Shown here in pieces: positions 36,501-54,650 of a stretch of DNA of 64,000 bases. This DNA comes from Isochrysis galbana. Taxonomy: Eukaryota > Haptophyta > Isochrysidales > Isochrysidaceae. The stretch lies in contig CM030931.1 in the NCBI GenBank assembly GCA_018136815.1, forward strand, positions 8,168,550 to 8,232,549, read 5' to 3'. The position numbers were made by a program, and so were the translations under genes. Every line of letters begins with the position of its first letter. Within the stretch, counting starts at the first letter, position 1. Below the pieces are notes generated by a model, which was given only the letters and a program-made list of their open reading frames with translations, searched no databases and was not told the origin of the DNA.

Positions 36501-38019
36501 CGCCTAACGGGGAGCAAGCGAAGGAGGACGGCCTTGAGCACAAGAGAGCCCATCCTAGGCGGTCAGATGTGAAGAGGCCAGCAGGCCCCAACTTGCGCTC
36601 GTCGGGAGGCCGCAGCGCCGCACGTGAGAGAATTCAGGGTGTGAAATACTAAGTGGATGACGTGAGAGCCGCCCCGCGAGAAGCGTGAGAGGGTGTGCGA
36701 GAGGGTGCTTGGCGCGCAAAAGATTGTCCGCCAGGCGCACGTAATATGGCGGAGAATATGCGCGCATGCGTGGTGTTTGTATGAGGTGTGTGTGTGGGTG
36801 CGACGGGAAGAGATTAAGAGAGTGTGCGCACATGCACCATTGCTCGCTTGCGTGAGCAAGTCACAAGATGGATGAAGAGGGGAAGACGGACTAGAGCGAG
36901 CGTGAGGTAGAGAGCCCTATACCCTCGCACGTTCGAGTCCCGTCGTGTTACGAGAGAGAAGTGATTGAGAGCTTGAGGGGATGCGCAAATGTGTGCGGAA
37001 AAGGCGAAAGCGAGCAAGGGAATGGAAACAAAGGCAGGAAGATAAACAGACAGCAGGAACGAGCGGGCTGCTTACTGAGTGAAGCTTGACGGGCGGTACT
37101 GAAGCGCATATAGTAGTGTGAGGTGAAGTGCACGTGCACACACGGACGTACATGCATGCAATTGTGAAAGTGAGAGAGCCGGTCAAGAGAAAGATAGCGA
37201 GAGGAGGGGGGGAGGGATAGGAGTTGTAGAACGAGTGAGCGAGAGAATGAGAGAGTGCTGGGGGCGCTAGAGATGTAGAGATCATCAACTACGTTTCCGT
37301 TGAGCTTCTCGTGCAATGCCGCAGCCGTGAGGGCGAAAGAGCCACCGAATGCGCCCCGCCCCACCACTGTTCACCCCCTCCGCAGAGGCCATGAGATCAC
37401 TGAGGGCTGCTAGCCCTTCTCACCTCTCGCCGGATGGAGTGCTGTGGCTCTGAGGGCAACAGAGCGCCATTCGCACCACTCCTACCCCCTCCCAGCTTGC
37501 CCTCGAGCGGGAGAGTTCCTGCCCACCGAGGCCTTTCTTTGCTCTTCTCAACCGGTGGAGCGCGCCGGCCATGACATCGACAACACAACCTACTCTACCC
37601 CCCCCACCCTCTTCTCCCTCGCTGCAGCCCCCAGTTGCTTCTCACTCCCTCCCCCCACCCTCCCCAATCCTATGCGAAACGTTAGTGCTGCAACAGGCGA
37701 GGTAGGGCAAGTCGCTGGCCCCTCCTTTCCTCCACCCTCTCTCCCCGCCCCCCTTCCCTCTCCCTCTCCCTCACCCCAACCGCTCTCACCCTCCATCCCT
37801 CCCCCCTCTCCCTCTCTCCCTCTCTCTCTGCCTCACCTGGTGGAGAGCCGCAGGAGTGAGGCCTGCTCCTGCTCCAGGCTCCACGGCGAGGAGCCACGTG
37901 ACGGGCTGCGAGAGGGCAGTGCGCAGGTTGGCCGCAGACAGCTCGTACAGTGCCGAAGTCTGCGCCTGAGTCAGCGGGAGCAGCACAAGAGAGAGGAGCG
38001 CCATGCTGAGGGGATGCAT
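33515..38019 (-). CDS. Secreted thioredoxin-fold protein with 17 tandem 13-residue Ca-loop repeats
   Basis: Supported exons: 37837-38019 (start), 35914-36503, 35609-35753, 35302-35388, 35127-35204, 34887-34976, 34601-34705 and 33515-34516. The last seven join in frame at GT-AG sites (2097 nt). The start exon encodes a signal peptide (MHPLSMALLSLVLLPLTQAQ). The next resolved exon gives the second half of a thioredoxin fold (RVAHVDVSTSAELRRTL, CPSLLVIKPG, ARPYTGRSSLAEV). The exon(s) with any CxxC motif, between 36504 and 37836, were not found. After a Gly/Ala/Tyr linker come 17 contiguous units of consensus xDGDGxxDLVHED, resembling thrombospondin type-3 or dockerin Ca loops but with a strict 13-residue period and an HED join. 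Four of the six introns downstream of 36503 sit in phase 0. The C-terminus is basic, then Gly/Ala-rich with three ALLxALGL-like motifs. A secretory-pathway calcium-binding role is inferred. Confidence 0.85.
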
Positions 38020-39160
38020 GGGGCGCCACAAGGGGAGGAGAGGGAGAAGGGGGAAAGAGGAGATAGAGCCGGGGGGGGGGGGGGGGAGAAAAAGAGATTT
38101 TGAAGCGGGGAGAGAGGGAGCAGGGGCATTGGCGGCATACGTTCTTTAATGTTTGAGCCTCAATTGTTTGGTGTGAGACGGCCGCTCTTGGACCGGAGTA
38201 GAAGCTGGTGAAAGAGTCTCTCTCCTCATTTCCTCTTCGATCATTTCAGAATTTTGGGGGGTTTTCTAATGTAACACGTTCGCTTCCTCCCGTCGCTCGC
38301 CCTACAGGGTCGTGCTCTCCTTGTCGTCTCTTCTTATATTATCTGCATCTCTCCCCTCCCATCTTCCTCGGGACCTCTCTCCTCTCTCTCTGCTAAACTA
38401 CTTCTCTTCATTACTTTTCCCATGAGACTTCTCCTCTCTCCCTTCACCTCGTCTCTCCCTTCCCTCTCTTCCTCCTCCGCGTGGACCCCCCCCCCCCCCC
38501 CCCCCGCGCGGCGAGGGTTATGAGAGAGAGAGAGAGAGAAACTGAGGGTTACGAGAGGGAGGGAGGACAGGGCAAGATTTCGCCGAGGGCAGGTCTTCCA
38601 CCAAAAGAAATAGCAAGGATACAAGAAAAAATGGGCCGAGGCCCAGCGGGGAGAACTTGCACGAGCAAAGGAGATCCGATGAGAGTTACACCTCTCTTAC
38701 AGGAGAAGAACAACCTGAATATGTGAAAGAAAAACATCTGCGGCAAGGCGTGAGGCGAAGAACAAAGCGGAGAAGAGTGCGATGAGGAGAGAGATTTGCG
38801 CAGATATCACGTCATCAGTACGCGCGAGAGCGTGCGGTTTACAATAAATCACCTTCCTAGGAAGGGTAGGTCTGTACGTCCCTACTAATGTAGACTAGGA
38901 ACAGGAGCACGAAAAGCTGGCAAGATTGCAGGTCTCTCTCTACATTGAAGGCGGCTGCATCTTTCCCCACTTGCGCTCCTCGCCGTGGGATCCAAGCTGA
39001 GACGCACTTACCGTGAGGCGGGCATCGGTCAGAGTACATTGGAAGACATCCTGCCGAGATTGATTGACCACCATCACACGGTCACGTTGCCGTTGATTGA
39101 ATGCGCATGTGCAGCAGAGGCGCACCGCGTCGAGGGAGCCTCGCGTGCTGCTAGGTGCCA
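38020..39160. other. Intergenic stretch between the Ca-repeat gene and LpxK
   Basis: Should contain the promoter of the Ca-repeat gene. It holds poly-G (38071-38086), poly-C (38488-38504) and a short GA run, with no credible ORF. 36504-37836, inside the Ca-repeat gene, is intronic apart from unplaced small exons. Confidence 0.5.
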
Positions 39161-40372
39161 TCATCGTCCGCTCGCGCCCACATAACTGAACTGCGCGAAG
39201 ATGCCCTCGATCAGCATATCTAATCTCTCTTCTCCTGCTTCGTCCCACTCGACTTGCACAGGTAGCACCCCGATTCCCTGAAGCTCCGCAGCAGACATGC
39301 GAGCGGCGTCCTTGCTGGTTGTTACGAGCCTTGCGTGCTCCGCTACCGCGATGCACCTAAGCCGCTGCAGCGCCTCTGGTGGCACGGGTGCATGATCCGG
39401 CAGTGCCAATGTTTCGCACACTCGGCAGCCCAATGAGCGCAAGGCTCGAAAGAAGCGCTCAGGCCGGGCGGTCGCGCTAAACGCGACCACCCTCGTGCCG
39501 GCGAGACGCCGCGCGGCCTCTGGCTCCGGCTGAAGTGCCGCGCGAATGATGGGCATTGCGGGCGCGAGGCCGAGAGTCCGGCGCAAGTGCTCTTCAGATG
39601 GCGGCGCCACCAGCCTCTGGGATGCGCCATCAGCAATCGGGGAGAGGGCCACGAGCGCATCAGCCCGCGTGAGCGCTCGAGCGAAGGGCTCGCGCAGCGG
39701 GCCGGCGGGCAGCACCCGTCCGTTGCCGACCAGGTAGTCGGCGTCGATGACTAGGAGAGAGAGGTCGCGCCAGAGCGTGTGGTGCTGCAGCCCGTCATCC
39801 ATGATGAGCACTGTCGGTCGCTGCTCTGATGCGCACGCAGCCATAGCGCCCTCCCACCGGTTGGCGCAGACCCATGTGGGCGCAGCGCGCGCCAGGAGCA
39901 TGCCCTCATCGCTCACGCGCTTTGCGGTGTGCACGGACAAGTCGACGCGGAGTGGGCTACGCTGTCGGCCGCCGTACCCACGTGTGAGGAAGCCTACGCG
40001 CACCGTCGGCCAACGTCGGCGGATCCTCTGCTCGATACTGAGAGCGACCGGAGTCTTACCTGCCCCACCTGCCACCGCCGCACCCACACAGAGTACCGGA
40101 ACGGGTGCGCGCCGCGGCGGCGGATGGATGGCCTCAGCCACGCTCGCCGCCACTGCAAAGGCACCACTCAGCGGCAAAAGGGCGCTGCTGAGCCAGCCGC
40201 GCCTGTCCCACCAGTGCGGAGTCGCAGCCAGGGCCATCTGACGCGCGGCGTGAAGGAGCCGAGAGAGACTCCACCCTGCCCCCCACCCCGCGAGGGACCT
40301 CTGCGCCGCGTGAGAACAGGGAACAGGGCGAGAGAGAGATAGAGCGACAAGGGAGGAGTTGGGGCGAGGCAC
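39161..40372 (-). CDS. LpxK: Tetraacyldisaccharide 4'-kinase (LpxK), 403 aa, single exon
   Basis: LpxK phosphorylates the 4' position of the lipid A disaccharide precursor. The frame has PVPVLCVGAAVAGGAGKTP (Walker A AGGAGKT near residues 100-106), FLTRGYGGRQ, VSDEGMLLA, LIMDDGLQHH (the catalytic DDGLQH block), NGRVLPAGPLREP and the C-terminal TTSKDAAR. Length matches bacterial enzymes (~330-350 aa) plus ~45 N-terminal residues before MALAATPHWW (Met at 40237). That extension is Arg/Ser/Leu-rich and lacks acids, as expected for a mitochondrial or plastid transit peptide. Plants and several algae keep a partial lipid A pathway in organelles. Intronless, but GC content matches its neighbours, so recent bacterial transfer is not indicated. 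Confidence 0.95.
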   Translation of the reverse strand: MPRPNSSLVALSLSRPVPCSHAAQRSLAGWGAGWSLSRLLHAARQMALAATPHWWDRRGWLSSALLPLSGAFAVAASVAEAIHPPPRRAPVPVLCVGAAVAGGAGKTPVALSIEQRIRRRWPTVRVGFLTRGYGGRQRSPLRVDLSVHTAKRVSDEGMLLARAAPTWVCANRWEGAMAACASEQRPTVLIMDDGLQHHTLWRDLSLLVIDADYLVGNGRVLPAGPLREPFARALTRADALVALSPIADGASQRLVAPPSEEHLRRTLGLAPAMPIIRAALQPEPEAARRLAGTRVVAFSATARPERFFRALRSLGCRVCETLALPDHAPVPPEALQRLRCIAVAEHARLVTTSKDAARMSAAELQGIGVLPVQVEWDEAGEERLDMLIEGIFAQFSYVGASGR

Positions 40373-40842
40373 TTGAGAAGAGAGAGAAACCCTTCACTCT
40401 TCACATACTCTTTTCTCTTTTCCTTTTGGCCCCAATTGTAAGACTACCAACCTGACGAAGATAGCGGACGAGCAGTGACCGCTCTCCAAGCTCATCGATC
40501 ACTTCTTTCACACTGTTCATTCATGACCGCGAGGTCCTCAACGACGACCACCTCAAGTGGGGAGTTTTTTACGTTTGTGCTTCACCACTTCCATCTTCAA
40601 TCCCTCCATCACCACTTCCTCCATCACCACTTCCACACCGCCATCCAATCCTCCCTCTTGCTAGTACTACTACCTACCGCCACCCTGTCCTTCTTCAACT
40701 CCTTACTGCCGGGTCGAAGCGCCGAAATCGGCGCTTCTCTCCAGCGCGTTTGCACCATGGCCCGCAGTGGAAGAGCCTCTTACGCGAAAAAAAGGCACTT
40801 AAGGCTGAGAAAAGTGCGCGCTGATTTTTGGCCGAGGAGCTC
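40373..40842. other. Short intergenic region upstream of LpxK
   Basis: Presumably contains the LpxK promoter. A perfect hairpin AAGCGCCGA-AA-TCGGCGCTT lies at 40718-40737. No gene seen. Confidence 0.45.
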
Positions 40843-41480
40843 AACTATCAGTAAACTGATAGGGTCATGGGTCATGGAGCGCGCGCCGCCTCCCTCCCGC
40901 CCTCGCCGCCGCCGCCCTCGCCGCGATGGACGAAGCATTCCCGGGCACCCCCCTTTCGCCGAAGCGACCGCGTCAAGACGACCCGCCCGACCCGAGCTCA
41001 AAGCCCGCATGCTGGCAGCAGACAGCAGACAGCTTGCAGCACACCCAAACCACCCTCCACAGCCACACCAGCACCAGCCACACCACACCAGTGGGACGCT
41101 CCATCAGGGAAGGCCTCCGGGCCCGGTCCCTACACAGCCGCGGTACCGCCCTCGTGCTCCGGCACGAGGGGCTGGCCCGGCGCCATCTTGGACATGGCCC
41201 CCATGGGGGAATGTCGCAGCATTACGATGTAAAAATCAGGGAACAAGACAGGGCACACAGAAGGAGAGTGACGAATTGGGATGGCCCATGGGCCATGGGG
41301 CCTGAGGGCAATGAGGAAGGAGGCATGCCGGCGGCAGGCGCGGCTGAGGGGACGACTTCGGAGATCTTGAGGAACGCATCGACGCCTCCTTCGAGCAGAT
41401 GATCAATCGTCTCGACCTCGTCCTCGAACGGCTCTGAAGTCGCGTTCCGTTAAAAGAGGGCCAGGTGATTTTTTTGTCAT
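40843..41480 (+). mobile_element. LINE ORF1-type element, degenerate copy
   Basis: It starts CAACTATCAG with the 5' hairpin CTATCAGT-AA-ACTGATAG (40845-40862), followed by the family start MERAPPPSRP at 40875. An adjacent frame carries the conserved TPLSPKRPRQDD patch (from 40926), and a third ends in a predicted coiled coil (LEERIDASFEQMINRLDLVL, stop near 41449). The frames are broken relative to each other, so this copy is no longer coding. A T-run near 41469-41475 may be its tail. I found no target duplication. Confidence 0.7.
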
Positions 41481-41595
41481 CCATATGTGCTTGTTTTCTT
41501 TTTGGGTAGCCACAATAATAATATTATTACGAAGATGAGTACGTACAAAGCTAATCACGCTCCCCCCCCCTCTCAACACACGCGGTAACCCCCAG

Positions 41596-41787
41596 CTACG
41601 CGGGCTGAGTTTTCATCTTCTTCGTCTTTTTCTCACATCCCTCTTCCTCGATCCTATTGTCGATGTCGTTCTGCTGGCAGGCGACGATGTCACTTGGCTG
41701 ATCTTGGGTGGCGAGGTCCGTGACGCGTGCGAGGACGGCCTTCTTGTTCTCCCTGTAGAGTTTGCCAGCTGCATAGCTCGGCGACAC
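41596..41787 (-). CDS. Possible C-terminal exon of an unrecognised gene
   Basis: A 63-codon frame ends in a charged segment (LYRENKKAVLARVTDLATQD ... EEEGCEKKTKKMK) and a stop. Composition looks protein-like, and an overlapping frame upstream on the same strand (to 41897) is also Lys/Glu-rich. No domain is recognisable and no partner exon found. Confidence 0.2.
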   Translation of the reverse strand: MSPSYAAGKLYRENKKAVLARVTDLATQDQPSDIVACQQNDIDNRIEEEGCEKKTKKMKTQPA

Positions 41788-41923
41788 TCCTCAGACTGGG
41801 ACTCCTTTGCCTTTGCCACGTCGCAGCCTTTCCGCGTGAGAGCAGTGAGAGTGAACCTTCTAGACGCTTCTAACGAACAACCCTGAGTAGCAACCAAGGG
41901 GAAGAAACACCAAAGGGGCCAAG

Positions 41924-42262
41924 GGCCGACTATTTCGCGATGCGCGCGGGCGGCGGCGGCGATTGGCGTGACTGCTCGGGCGGCATATTCGAATATGGTG
42001 CCTGGTAGGGCATTCTATCGTAGTGGATGACCGAGAAAGCGCCGGCAGCGCGCCCGGTAGCGGTCGAAAGGTGGGCACTCGGCCCGTTCGGCCGGGTGAC
42101 GTTGGCGTAGTCGTCGGCGCCACGCACGGCCGACTATTTCGCGATGCGCGCGGGCGGCGGCGGCGATTGGCGTGGCTGCTCGGGCGGCACATTCGGATAT
42201 GGTGCCTGGTATGGGATTCTATCGTAGTGGATGACCGAGAAAGCGCCGGCAGCGCGCTCGGT
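41924..42262. repeat. Tandem duplication, 204-bp period
   Basis: Unit 1 starts at 41924 (GGCCGACTATTTCGCGATGC) and unit 2 at 42128, with about 95% identity over the shared ~135 bp. The 204-bp period is a multiple of three and a minus-strand frame stays open. The peptide (Pro/Arg-rich) matches no family I know. 42263-43364 holds no gene I can support. Confidence 0.75.
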
Positions 42263-43364
42263 AGAGGTGGGAAGTTGGGTGTTCGAACGCATCTCGGTAC
42301 GTTACCGTTTAGGCGGTTTTTTCGCCAATGCCGATATTCGACAAGATGTGCGAGGCTGGAGAGGGCAATTGGCTCGGCCACTAGAGCAGCATATCTTGAT
42401 TTAACGTTTTCTGCTGTCCTAGTTGAAATGGATGAAAGAAAAGACCATGCCGTCCGCCCGGTCGCGGTGCCAAATTAGCCGCTCTAGCCCTCGGTGACTA
42501 GTGGTTCACGTAAGCGTCTTGAGTTTTGTGATACTTTCGTACACATTGAAGTGCAAAATTATGAGTTTGACTTATGGTCCAGTGTGCAAAGAACCACCCC
42601 TTGTAGACCCAGTGAGTTGGCGTCAAAATTTTTCTCGTCATTCCATGTTTGTGCCTCGCATGAAGGGCCTCACTAAAAATATACCGGAGGGGGGCCCGAC
42701 TGTATTTCGCGCACCGTCTTCGAAGGCCTGAAATTCGGCATTTTTCGAAAATTTCGCCGGGGAACCCCCAATTTTTTTTGCTGATCCATCCTACCGGAAC
42801 CTATAGGGAGCTTATTTAGCCTTTCATTTACCCATAATTGCTGGTGCCCTCCGCACCCCCATAGTGAGTGACCGGGCTACTGGTAGGTCGATGAGAGGGG
42901 GAGGGGGAGAGGGGGGAGGGGACCGGGGGGGGGGGAGGGGAGAGAGAGACCAAAAGGCCAGGCCGGGGGTTTGCGTGGGGGGAGATTCGAACGCTGAAGG
43001 GGTGCATATGATTCATATGATATGGCATATGCGTATGCGTATGTATGTCGTATGTGTCTTATAGTGTATAGTGTCAACACACGTCAAGGCGTAGGGGCAG
43101 GTGCGCTGAGTGGTGTCGTGATAGTACCGGGCTATTGGGAGTAGTGGTACTAACAATCAGATATTTTATATTATTGACCCCCATACCTCATATGTACCTC
43201 TTTCGACGGAACGCGATCTTTTTGCCGGACGGAATTGGCAATTATGAGTACGAATGGCCCAAGCGATGGGAAACTGATAGAGAACAGGAGTGTACTCTAC
43301 TCTATCTACTCAGAATATCGGTCCTACGGAGTTCAGCGGCGCGGCCGCGGCCTCTGCCCGCATC

Positions 43365-43751
43365 ATGGGCTCGCTCGTTGGGCTGCTCGTGCCCGCCGGG
43401 CTGCTCTCGCTCGCGATGTTCATGCACATCCTCGCATGCGCGCTCTACAACAACTGGTGGCCACTCCTCACCCTTCTCTTCTACTTGCTGATGTTGCCGC
43501 CGATCGCAGCACTCGCTCGTGAGAGTGAGTCACTCTTTGAGCCCACCTCTGCCGCCATCAAACACTGGTCACTCTTCTTCATTTCGACGCTGACCACGCT
43601 GATTGTTGGTGTCCCCATCACTATGTGCCACCTCGATGTCGTCGAATCCGGAGCGGTCTACCTCAACATGGCTGGCTTTGTGCTGCTAGTCGCAACAGGC
43701 GCTGCTGCGGTTTTGTTGGGTGGGGTGAGTGATGATGGCTGGGGCAGCTAG
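43365..43751 (+). CDS. Vps55/LEPROT-family four-TM endosomal protein (128 aa)
   Basis: From the Met at 43365: SLVGLLVPAGLLSLAMFMHI (TM1), ACALYNNWWPLLTLLFYLLM (the family NNWWPL signature plus TM2), an acidic loop, then TM3 and TM4. Length fits the family (~120-140 aa). Vps55 and its animal relatives LEPROT/LEPROTL1 act in endosome-to-vacuole/lysosome traffic and receptor surface levels. The frame stops at 43751 after DDGWGS. A strong GTGAGT at 43725 could instead splice to a short last exon. An in-frame extension upstream to 43290 is possible but lacks family similarity. Confidence 0.88.
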   Translation: MGSLVGLLVPAGLLSLAMFMHILACALYNNWWPLLTLLFYLLMLPPIAALARESESLFEPTSAAIKHWSLFFISTLTTLIVGVPITMCHLDVVESGAVYLNMAGFVLLVATGAAAVLLGGVSDDGWGS

Positions 43752-44347
43752 GATGGGCCAGCGCCAGTTTTTTATGGTCTTGGTAGTGGCTCGCCTGGAC
43801 CACGCCTTGTTGCCGTGGAATAGGCTGCCTGGCGCGCCCTCCGCATCGAGGTACTCGCAATTCACCATTTTCGGCATGGCCAAGGCCCTAGGTACTTCTA
43901 ATCATGAATGAGCCCGCCATGGGCGTTCTGACAGTTGTTGGCGTCACATGCTATGCCGAGGACGTGCACTTGCCCCGATGCAACCCTACGCCACGTTATG
44001 TGTTGCCAGTCGCAACTCTCCTTGGGTTGTGCTATCTCGGGATGCTGCAGTTGGCAGTTGTATGCCTTGCTCACACCATGTGTTGGTATTTCGATTTCGG
44101 CGTGGCTTGTTCCATGTCTCTAGTCTGTCAGGCTGTATGTGGTTTGCATGTGGGTAGTGCGGCCCACGTACCGTTTGTTTTATGTGGGTGCTTTGGTGCG
44201 CAGAAAATAGTCGAGTCAAGCGTTGCCGTAGGGCCTTGGGCCCTCCGTCGCAAGCGGCACCGGCGAGCGGCTAGCGCGGCGCTTTGGCCTTTGACCCTTC
44301 TCCCCGCCGGGATTCAAGTGAGTGAAATTCTAGATTTGGTCGGGAAG

Positions 44348-44750
44348 AACTATCAGTAAATTGATAGGGTCATGGAGCGCGCGCCGCTCCCCTCCTCCCC
44401 TGCCGCCACCCCCACCGCGCCGGCCGAACGGGCCGCGTCCACGGCCGCGCCACAGAAGCGCGCGCGAGGATCACCCAAGCCTGAACAGGTGAGCACGAGC
44501 CACGGCCCGTGCCGCCTCCCCCAAGCCCCATACCATCATGGCCAGCATGGCCAGCATGGCCACACAGACAAGCCACCCCCTCCAGTCGCCAGCAACCAGC
44601 CCCAAAGTGGGTCTGGGAGCCGACAGCACTCCTCCCATAGGGAAAGCCCTCGGGCTGGGCCCCTACAAAGTCGCGGCTCAGGCCTCGTGCGCAAGCGCGA
44701 GACCCTTACCCGACATGACAACCCAACACACCCCAATGTGGGCCTGAGCT
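44348..44750 (+). mobile_element. LINE ORF1-type element, 5' part, interrupted by a nested insertion
   Basis: It starts GAACTATCAG with hairpin CTATCAG.../...TTGATAG (44350-44367). ORF MERAPLPSSPAATPTAPAER... begins at 44372 with the basic QKRARG patch and runs to the insertion point. The target duplication at 44751-44767 / 45533-45549 shows that the minus-strand element landed inside this one. Its continuation resumes at 45550, as far as about 45740. Confidence 0.75.
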
Positions 44751-44767
44751 CTGTACGCATCACTGTA

Positions 44768-45532
44768 AAAAAAAAATCTTCTTAAAATTCCCCGCTACGC
44801 GTGCGGCGTGAGGCAGTGTGCTAGTGTACCTCCCTACTACCCAACCTTAACCCTAACAACCCCCTCCCCCTTTCCCAGTTCCCTCTTTATCGGAGAAGCT
44901 GGTTCCGGGGAGGCCGCGCGCGCTGCTTCGGCCGGGAGTTGGAGAGAAGGGGGCTGGAGACTGTGATTCGTCCTTTATGCTAGTGTTCATTCGGGTTGCC
45001 TTCCATTGTATATCGTGGGATCCTCATTGATATCCCCTGCGGTTTCTTCTAAGACGCGGTATTAAGTGCCTTAGGTGATGTTACGGATGTCTAGACCTCT
45101 CGCCGCCTGCAGGAGGTCTTCCGATGTTCCTAGGTTGAACTCCTTGTCCACCGTGTAGAGCGGACTTATCATTTTCTTAATGTGTTTGTTACTCGGGGCG
45201 TGTAGCCCCATATTCTCTCGTTGTTTTTTCAGCCTCTGAAAGAACCCGACTTTCGCCGTTACTAATAGGTGGTATCTCGCAAGGATCGCTCTTAAGATCG
45301 ACCTAACGGACCTGCCGTCCGCGTTGCCATATTGGATGTTATAGAAGTCGGTTAGGATGAGGCGAGGGTGGTGCCGTCATGTCGACGTCGTTGTCAGGCG
45401 GCGCGGCGGCCTGTGGGTGCTTGGGCTCCGGCGGTTTGGGGCGGCCCCGTTGGGGCGTCGTGACGGCGGGGGGCTGGGAGGTGGGAGCGGTCGGGGCGCG
45501 CTCCATCGCTAAAACTATAACAATAGTTTTGG
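44768..45532 (-). mobile_element. Nested LINE copy with internal deletion, 17-bp target duplication
   Basis: CTGTACGCATCACTGTA flanks it at 44751-44767 and 45533-45549. On the minus strand it starts CCAAAACTATTG with a 5' hairpin (AAAACTAT / ATAGTTTT, 45509-45532), then ATG at 45506 (MERAPTAPTSQPPAV...). At about 45360 it jumps directly into the reverse-transcriptase C-terminal segment shared with 32242-33068, then the same 3' UTR, ending GAATTTTAAGAAGA and Ts. Having both termini, it proves that the MERA 5' end and the zinc-finger RT 3' end belong to one LINE family. Confidence 0.92.
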
Positions 45533-45742
45533 CTGTACGCATCACTGTATGCACTGAGCACAAGCCTCAGGGCCATACATTCAGCGCGGCTTACAAGCCA
45601 GTCACGAATGGGCCACCAGGCCTCACCCCCACTCTCTCCAAGCGAGAAGGGACCAGCATGTCGAGGGCGCACCCCCTGACAGAAACTGCACAACACCCAA
45701 CAGCCCTAGGGGACAACAGGACACAACGCACAACCCTCATGG

Positions 45743-45925
45743 TGTCAGAGCAAGGCTGATCTCACTCTTGGAGATTGCCTGCGAGGGCGCGCCGGCAGCT
45801 AGCGCGGAATGCGGTTCTTGCGGGGAGCTCATGGAGCTTTCCTCGGGGTTGACTACGGGCATGGTGATCGACGCACGACGCATGACGCACGGAGGGCGCG
45901 GAAGTGCGGAAGGAGGCTTGTGGGA
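45743..45925. repeat. Dispersed repeat, copy of 24895-25080
   Basis: Same orientation, about 90% identity by eye. A related repeat copy (46099-46230, see 9363-9490) follows. No gene in 45550-46236. Confidence 0.75.
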
Positions 45926-46236
45926 GGTGGTGGCAGGCGACTGGGGGTGGCTCAGGCGCGTGCTTGACTTGTATTGACTCGTTGACTCGGGGTATAGACT
46001 CGGGAACTCGGGGGGGCTCGCTTGGGAACACGGTGGGCGTCGCCGAAGTTGCTACAAAAAGCTCGAGGACACCGAGCCACACGAAACTAACCCAAATGGG
46101 GCGAAAACGCGAAAACTAACCACACCAGGACGGACGGCCAGGCGTCGGCACCAGGGCAACTCAGCAACGCGCAGACATGCGACAGAGGGGAGGCCGACAC
46201 AACGAGGGCAGATCTCGTTGGGGAGATATGACCGAT

Positions 46237-46701
46237 GCCCAAGAATTTGTATCTGATTTCGCTTACTTCAACCAAGCCAAAAGAGGCTGCAATTGTCTGT
46301 GTTATAGTTATAATTAGACGGAGATATGTGTACTGAACCGTTGTAGGAAATCTGAAGTTGTTCTCGTTTTCGAGAGGGGATGATGTATTGTAGCTTAAAA
46401 TCGCTTCGAAATTAATCCCATCGTTTGAACCAACAATCGAAAAGAACCTAGGCCGTTGATCCGTACGATCCGTCCTAAGCCAGATGGTACAACCATTAAT
46501 TGGATGTGTGATTGAAAATTGTAGCTGTAGCCATTCGCCTTGTACACTAGATCCATCTACTATTGTCGATACGTTTCCTATATAAAGTCCGTCACTACTA
46601 TAAGTACCTCTTTCCGATACATAACCTGGTAAATATTTGTAGTCGAATCCATTGCGTGCGCATGTCAACTTTTCCCTCTGCGTACCCCCTAAGACCCACA
46701 A
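46237..46701 (-). pseudogene. AT-rich fragment encoding a discoidin (F5/8 type C)-like domain
   Basis: The minus-strand frame has the pattern of an F5/8C carbohydrate- or lipid-binding domain: GEWLQLQFSITHPINGCTIW, RPRFFSIVGSNDG, a TYLRLIIT strand and a closing VSEIRY. Base composition is clearly AT-rich against its GC-rich surroundings, and both ends run into repeat DNA (46099-46230 on one side). Discoidin-like genes of this composition are common in large algal DNA viruses and in some bacteria, so an old insertion of foreign origin is plausible. Treated as a fossil fragment: family F5/8C, incomplete, age unknown. Confidence 0.55.

Positions 46702-54650
<7,949 letters not shown>

Noticed and set aside
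36896-36960. B-box-like GTTCGAGTCC near 36930 suggesting a tRNA
   Set aside because: No A box at the right distance and the arms do not pair.
37299-37367. Candidate thioredoxin CxxC exon of the Ca-repeat gene
   Set aside because: The frame (GAFGGSFALTAAALHEKLNG) lacks CxxC and I could not join it in phase to the signal-peptide exon.
42985-43000. Minus-strand GTTCGAATCTCC resembling a B box
   Set aside because: Isolated match, with no A box or cloverleaf.
43904-44359. Hydrophobic 151-codon ORF downstream of Vps55
   Set aside because: No family resemblance, no splice link that keeps the Vps55 frame, and it runs into the head of the retroposon at 44348.
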